From Rebecca billardiae RCC1528 (taxonomy: Eukaryota > Haptophyta): a DNA stretch of 64,000 nt. The position numbers and the translations under genes are program-made. The first letter of the stretch is position 1; each line of letters starts with the position of its first letter. Below are positions 59,255-64,000 of the stretch, one piece after another. The notes below the pieces were generated by a model that was given only the letters and a program-made list of their open reading frames with translations, had not been told where the DNA came from and made no database searches. Location of the stretch: assembly GCA_965240325.2 (NCBI GenBank), contig OZ251240.1, forward strand, positions 744,001 to 808,000. The letters run 5' to 3'.

Positions 59255-61539
59255 TCAGATGAACTCGTAGTGCACGGACTGCTGGAAGTAGTCATGGTAC
59301 AGTGCCTCCACCTGAGGGTTGATCACCGTGCGCACGTGCTCGAGCGTGGCGCGCACGCGCGAGACGGCCGCGCCTGGTAGCTGCGCGCTCATGCCCTTGC
59401 GCGCGCGGCGCACCATCACGTGGCAGAGCACGTGCGCGAGCACGGCAAGGGCGCACGCGCATCCCAGCGCGACTTCGTCCGCGTCCACGGCGGAGAGCAT
59501 CGAGTTGAGCGTGTGCGCGATCGACCCTGGCCGACCGAGCCTGTTGCAAGCCGCCAGAAGGTGAGGACGGGGCGCGCGGGGCGTGTGTAAGGGTCAGCAC
59601 GCGCAGCGAGCGCTGGCGCGCATGCGGCGGCGTGCTGCGTGCGAGGGCGTGTTCGCAGCTCTAGCCTCCGGGCGAAAAGACGGGCTCGGCCGCGACAAGC
59701 TCTGGCGCACGTCGGCCGCGAGCACATCGTGCGCGTCGCCGAGCACGCGCGCGCGCCCGTGCGCGCACCCGTCAGCAAGCCAGCCGAGCCGCAGCGCCGC
59801 ATAGAGGAGGAGCAGCATCGGGCCGAGCATCGAGGCGCACGCGTATGCGAACGCGCGCACTGAGCGGCGCCGGTTGGCGTGGCTCACCGTCGCGTGCTCT
59901 GCGCGTGGGGACCAGGGCGGGGGGCGGGGCGGGGCGTGCACGCGCTGATGAGGAGCGCTCTCCCGCCGGCGAACGCGCTGCGGCGCACGGGCGCGGCGCG
60001 CGCGCACCTGTGAGCATGACGCTGAGCGTGTGCTCGAGCGTGGACGCGTCACGGCGGAGCTTGTCCAGCGTCGACTGCACCGTGTTGCGGATCGCGCTCT
60101 CGAACTCGGCGCACAGCTCGTCGATGTGGTTGGGCGGCAGGCTGTGCGCAAGCGGCGTCGTGGAGAAGTGGGCGGCGCCGCCACCGCCGGGCGTTGCGGG
60201 CGCAGAGGGCGAGAGGAGGTCGACGGCGCCCGCGCGGCCGCCAGGCGAGGAGTGCGCCGAGGGCTCGCCGCCGCCCATCGAGCCGCCCCGCTGCGGCACG
60301 TACAGCGTGGGCAGCTCGCGCAGCTGCAGCCCCAGCCGGGCGGTGAGGTTGTGAGCCAGCTGGACGAGCACCTTGTTTCGGTCCGCGTCCGATCGGACCG
60401 AGTCCGCCTGCGGCCGCAGGGGCGGCAGTCGCGCCCGGCGAGGGAGCGCGGTGCGTGCGCGGGGAGGCGGGGTGGCACGGTGGGCGCGTGTCTTGCCGGC
60501 GCTCGCTGCGTGGGCACGCCTCGGCGAGCACCGCTGACAGCGGAGCGGCTGCGCGGCCGCGAGCGCGTGCGCCAGGCGCACATCCGCACCGGGGCTGGCG
60601 GCGCACGCCATGCGGCGCGAGCGAGCGCGGCGCGGCGCACCTTGGAGAGGAAGAAGCGAAGCTTCTCGGGCGCGTCGGCGTTGAGCGCGCGCACCACCTC
60701 GAGCGTGCGGTTGCACAGCGCCTGCATGTTCGGGTCGAAGAAGACGAGCACTAGGTCCGCGTGGCGGGCGAGCTCGCTGATGCACGCCTCGATCGGAAAC
60801 GGGTACTCGAACGAGCCGTCGACCAGGCCCGGCGTGTCTATGAAGGTCAGCAGCGGGAAGTGGCGGCGGCGCGAGGTGGACACCTCGGTGCTGAGGTGCG
60901 GCGTCGCACCCAGCGCCTCCAGCCCGCCGAGGTGGTCGTACAGGTGCAGCGTGGCCGGCCCGCGCAGCGTCTCGCGCCGCTTGCCGCTTGTCACGAATGT
61001 GAAGCCCTGCGTCTCGATGGCCACACCCGTCGACTGGATGTTCTCGCCAACGTACCCTGGCATGTCTCAGCGGGCGCGACGGCGGCGCGTGCAGAGGCGT
61101 CAGCGGGGCGCTCGTGCCGCGCGCACGGCGAGGCGCGCGCCCGGCGCTCGGGCGGTGCAGACGCACAGTTGATGAATGACGACTTGCCCGCAGAGTGGTT
61201 GCCGACGAGCAGCACCATCAGCTTGCGGCGCGGCCAGTCGCACAGGAGGCCCGCATTCTCGCACAGCGCCTTGAGCCCGTCCACCCCGGGGCGGAGCGCG
61301 GCGGGCGTCGCGGGCGGCGGCGTGGACGGCGTGCGCGGCGATGCTATCGGCGACGCGAACGAGGGCGTCGAGCCGAGGTAGATCGCCGAGACGGCGCGCA
61401 GGATGCGCTCGTTCGTCTCGTCAGTCTCGTACGGCTCGTAAGATGGCGGCGGCGGCGAGCCGAGCGGGTCACCAGTGACCACCTCCTGCGCGGGCCGGCT
61501 TGCCTCGCGGGCAGCGTTCGAATCGCGGCCGGCCGCCAT
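59255..61539 (-). CDS. EHD/dynamin-like membrane GTPase
   Basis: Five exons (5' to 3'): 61539-61167, 61056-60641, 60407-60008, 59898-59769, 59540-59255; 1605 bp, 534 residues, phases consistent. The last junction is least certain; I chose the GTGCGC donor at 59768. The G domain shows G1 GNHSAGKSS (113-121), FINWYVGENIQSTGVAIETQ across splice 1, a switch region ETQGFTFVTSGKRRETLRG, G3 FIDTPGLVDGSFEYPF (196-211) and G4 LSKAD across splice 2. This closely follows EHD-like dynamin-superfamily proteins that bind and remodel membranes. Two hydrophobic helices near the C-terminus (MLGPMLLLLYAALRLGWL; LGCACALAVLAHVLCHVMV) suggest it is membrane-anchored, unlike soluble EHD proteins. No EH domain is present. 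Confidence 0.88.
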
Positions 61540-61609
61540 TTTTGACCGCGTGCGTTTCCGCGTGGGGTCCGGGCCGGGTCTATCGCCCGCGCCCACCCTT
61601 GCCGCCGCG

Positions 61610-62380
61610 ATGATGGCCGCTCGCTCGCTCCAGCTCATCATCTCGGCTGGCGCGCTTGCAAGGGCAGCTCGCGTGCCGTCCATCCGCTCGTTCCGTGGCA
61701 GCGCCTTCCACCCGCGCATGATGAGCAGCAAGGACCTCCCCACCTCCGATGAGGGCTGGATGACCGTCCTGTCGCCCGATCAGTTCACCGTGCGCGCCAC
61801 CGCTCCGCTGCGGTCTGGAGCCGCGCACGCCCAGAGCTCACATGCGGCTATGCGCACGCCGTGCCGGCGTGCCCGCCCCAGCGCACGCCCAGAGCTCACA
61901 TGCGGCTATGCGCACGCCGCGCCGGCGTGCCCGCCCCACCGGCGACAGGTGCTGCGCCAGAAGGGCACCGAGCCGCCGGGCTTCTCCGAGGGCCGCCCCG
62001 GCCAGCTCGAGTACGAGCTCAAGAAGGACGTGGGCACCAAGTACCCGCAGGAGGGCGCGTACGAGTGCGTCGGATGCGGCGCACCGCTCTACTACGCGCG
62101 GCAAAAGTTCGCCTCGGGCTGCGGCTGGCCCGCCTTCTACGAGGGCGTGCCCGGCGCGATCAAGGAGATCCCCGACGCCGACGGCATGCGCGTGGAGATT
62201 GTCTGCTCCACCTGCGAAGGCCATCTCGGACACGTGTTCAAGGGTGAGGGCTTCCCGACGCCGACCAACGAGCGCCACTGCGTCAACGGCATCTGCCTGC
62301 GGTACAACGCGGCGGCGGAGCAGCCGGAGGACGTGAAGGAGGTGCAGCCCTCGCTGCGGCCGTCGGACATCCCCAAGTGA
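61610..62380 (+). CDS. methionine-R-sulfoxide reductase B
   Basis: Two exons: 61610-61789 and 61949-62380; 612 bp, 203 residues; GTGCGC donor, CAG acceptor, phase 0. The first 40 residues are basic and hydroxylated, an organelle presequence (mitochondrion or plastid). MsrB hallmarks are complete: zinc cysteines C100, C103 (CVGC) and C146, C149 (CSTC), SGCGWPAFYE, EGHLGHVFKGEG, and catalytic C171 in NERHCVNGICL. It reduces free or protein methionine-R-sulfoxide using thioredoxin. C118 or C176 could resolve the sulfenic acid. It is head-to-head with the GTPase gene, 70 bp apart. Confidence 0.94.
   Translation: MMAARSLQLIISAGALARAARVPSIRSFRGSAFHPRMMSSKDLPTSDEGWMTVLSPDQFTVRATAPLRSGAAHAQSSHAAMRTPCRRARPSARPELTCGYAHAAPACPPHRRQVLRQKGTEPPGFSEGRPGQLEYELKKDVGTKYPQEGAYECVGCGAPLYYARQKFASGCGWPAFYEGVPGAIKEIPDADGMRVEIVCSTCEGHLGHVFKGEGFPTPTNERHCVNGICLRYNAAAEQPEDVKEVQPSLRPSDIPK
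61823..61936. repeat. 58-bp tandem duplication inside the MsrB intron
   Basis: GCGCACGCCCAGAGCTCACA and the following 38 bp (61823-61880) recur at 61881-61936 with one substitution. It makes up most of the 159-bp intron; the intron stays open in frame. Confidence 0.9.
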
Positions 62381-62911
62381 GGCTAGTTCCTTGCCAATTG
62401 GTCGCCGCCTGACTCGGATGCCGACGGCTGGACGCCGGTGTGGGCGCGGGTGGCGCAGGCGGTGGCGCCAAGGCCGAAGACGGTCACTCGGTTCGCGACC
62501 GACACTCGTCGGCCCGATGACTCAGCTGCCTCAGTGGGCTTCAGCCTGCCTTGCGGGCTTGCCGTAGACCTGCCAGACCAACGGTGATGGTAGTTATAGT
62601 ACTGTATGCATGCCGTACGTCGTAGTCGTAGTATTAGCTGACACTAGCAGACTATAGCTTCAGTTCGGTATGGCCAATCACAGGTCTGAGTGCCACACAG
62701 CATCGGCGGGCTTAGGGTCGTTGGTAGTTGAAGTTGTCATAGGGCTCCCGGACGGAGCCACGGCCGGACGGCCAGAGAACATCTCTGGCGGGGCTTGCCC
62801 AGAGATGTTCTCTCACAGAGATGTTCTCTGAATACGTAAGGGGACTCCCAGCCGGCGCCCGGCGGCGGCGCGTGGCGGCTCCCGAGCGATCGCAAAGCGG
62901 CGAGCGCGAAA
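62381..62911. other. intergenic with hairpin cluster
   Basis: Between MsrB and the SPFH gene on the same strand. Mixed composition (TACGTCGTAGTCGTAGTA near 62610). The 3' part holds the inverted repeats listed next. Confidence 0.5.
62774..62830. promoter_or_regulatory. triple AGAGATGTTCTCT motif with hairpin
   Basis: AGAGAACATCTCTGG (62774-62788) is the exact inverse of CCAGAGATGTTCTCT (62799-62813), with a 10-nt loop, and CAGAGATGTTCTCTG repeats directly at 62816-62830. It lies 82 bp upstream of the SPFH start codon; possibly a binding site for a dimeric factor. Confidence 0.8.
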
Positions 62912-64000
62912 ATGGCGGCTGGACGGGCGACCGCGCTGCTCGCCTTGTGCGCGCTCGGCGTGCAGGGCGAGCTGCACGCGGGCCGCGCGCCAGCGCTCGG
63001 CGGCGCACGCACGGCGTGGCCAGCCCCGCTCGGCAGCGCGCGCGCGGCCCGCCCCAAGGCGCGTCCGCTTTGCCTACGCGCGCGCGGTGGCGAGCTCGCG
63101 ATTGCGCGCGACATTCTCATCATCTCGACGCTGATCATTGCTCTGCTCGTCGCGCAGGCGGTGCAGATTGTGGGCACCAACGAAGAGCTGCTCGTCGAGC
63201 GGCTGGGCAAGTTCCACCGCCGGCTCGGCCCCGGCCTCCACTTCGTCCTCCCTGGCTGGGAGCGTATCGCCTTCTCTGCCACGCTGCGCGAGCAGGTGCT
63301 GGACGTGCCGCCTCAGCAGTGCATCACGCGGGACAACGCGCCGCTCACGGCGGACGCAGTGATCTACTTCCGCGTGATCGACTCGTACGCCACGCGCTAC
63401 GCCGTCGAGGACCACATCGACGCCCTCTCCAACCTCGTGCTCACGCAGCTGCGCAACGAGATCGGGCAGCTCACGCTCGATCAGACGTTCGGTGCGCGCG
63501 CCGAGCTGAACCGGCTGCTGATGGTCGGGCTGGAGGAGGTGGCGGCGGGCTGGGGGCTGCGCGTGACGCGCATCGAAGTGAAGGACATCACGCCCTCGCC
63601 CGACATCCTTTCCGCGATGGAGATGCAGATGGCGGCCGAGCGCAAGAGTGCGCGCAGCGCGCATGCGTACTGCGCGCATGCGCAACCGCTCCGCCCGGCG
63701 GCCCGCGCGGCCTCCGGGCTACCCCACTCCCACCTCTCCCGGCCCACACCTGCATGGCACGCTGGTTGGCGACCCGGTCCTTGTGCTCCGCCCGCGGCGG
63801 GTGCAGTGATACGCGCCGCAAGGCCGCTGGGCGCCCCCTTCCCCCCACGCCCTCATCCACCGCGCGCCCCGCCCCGCCCCTGCCTCCTGACCGCCCACCG
63901 CAGAGCGCGCGCTCGTTCTAGAGTCTGAGGGCGAGCAGCAGTCTCGCGTCAACCGCGCGGAGGGCGACAAGTGCGCCGCTGTGCTCGCGGCGCAGGCGGA
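62912..64000 (+). CDS. SPFH/stomatin-like membrane protein, 3' end outside window
   Basis: Exon 1 62912-63647, exon 2 from 63904 to beyond 64000; GTGCGC donor, CAG acceptor, phase 1. The N-terminal signal-like segment (ATALLALCALGVQG) and basic stretch suggest plastid or other organelle targeting. A membrane helix (DILIISTLIIALLVAQAVQI) precedes the SPFH domain: IVGTNEELLVERLGKFHRRL, GPGLHFVLPGWER, VPPQQCITRDNAPLTADAVI, LRNEIGQLTLDQTF and GLRVTRIEVKDITPS; the splice gives AERKKRALVLESEGEQQS, the usual coiled-coil start. It belongs to the stomatin/SLP-2 group, which organises membrane microdomains and protease complexes. Confidence 0.92.

Overview
This window is nuclear DNA of a GC-rich eukaryote, most likely a photosynthetic protist. 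A haptophyte is my best guess, but I cannot fix the lineage without a search. Spliceosomal introns interrupt eight of the multi-exon genes I could resolve; they are GC-rich, start almost always with GTGCGY and end in CAG. Several plastid-type proteins (an ABA4-like carotenoid enzyme, a [2Fe-2S] ferredoxin, a phosphoglycolate phosphatase) start with a signal-peptide-like stretch followed by a basic, transit-peptide-like stretch, as expected for a complex plastid. A RIIa docking protein and repeat-rich coiled-coil proteins suggest a flagellate. Intergenic DNA is less GC-rich, full of short TCACTCAC or GATGATG-like words, and holds small AT-rich islets.

Layout. 0-7.2 kb: RlmE/FtsJ rRNA methyltransferase, ABA4-like protein, a large PA-domain protein, ferredoxin, FSH1-type serine hydrolase. 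7.4-17 kb: ASNSD1-like asparagine-synthetase-domain protein, a five-exon secreted or type II glycosidase-like protein, a Popeye-like cyclic-nucleotide-binding membrane protein, a coiled-coil protein. 17-19.3 kb: gene-poor, with a 218-bp-period tandem duplication. 19.3-25 kb: phosphoglycolate phosphatase, a Sel1-MYND protein, a 1.13-kb foldback element with 411-bp terminal inverted repeats and flanking direct repeats, and a ZIP metal transporter. 25.6-26.3 kb: a gene remnant broken by frameshifts. 26.6-32.8 kb: a zinc-ribbon protein and, head-to-head with it, a five-exon RAD16-type SNF2 repair ATPase. 32.8-35.1 kb: repeats and an AT-rich island. 35-38.8 kb: a second Sel1-MYND paralogue, a YqgF/RuvX-like protein, a Lin0512-family protein. 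38.8-47 kb: two large low-complexity proteins, one with CTFxP repeats. 48-51 kb: a C2H2 zinc-finger protein and a small RIIa protein. 51.7-58.9 kb: a ubiquitin-like/GH16 fusion, a sulfotransferase, a GT90 glycosyltransferase, a coiled-coil protein. 59.2-64 kb: an EHD/dynamin-like GTPase, MsrB, and an SPFH protein cut by the window end.

There are no operons. A recurring feature is head-to-head gene pairs with short spacers (about 38-370 bp), at least ten of them, which suggests shared bidirectional promoters. Four genes (GH16, sulfotransferase, GT90, glycosidase) concern surface or storage polysaccharides; several others (MsrB, ferredoxin, phosphoglycolate phosphatase, ABA4) fit plastid maintenance and redox protection. 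The most unusual items are the Ubl-GH16 fusion, a 49-bp sequence shared by the 5' ends of two unrelated genes, and the foldback element.
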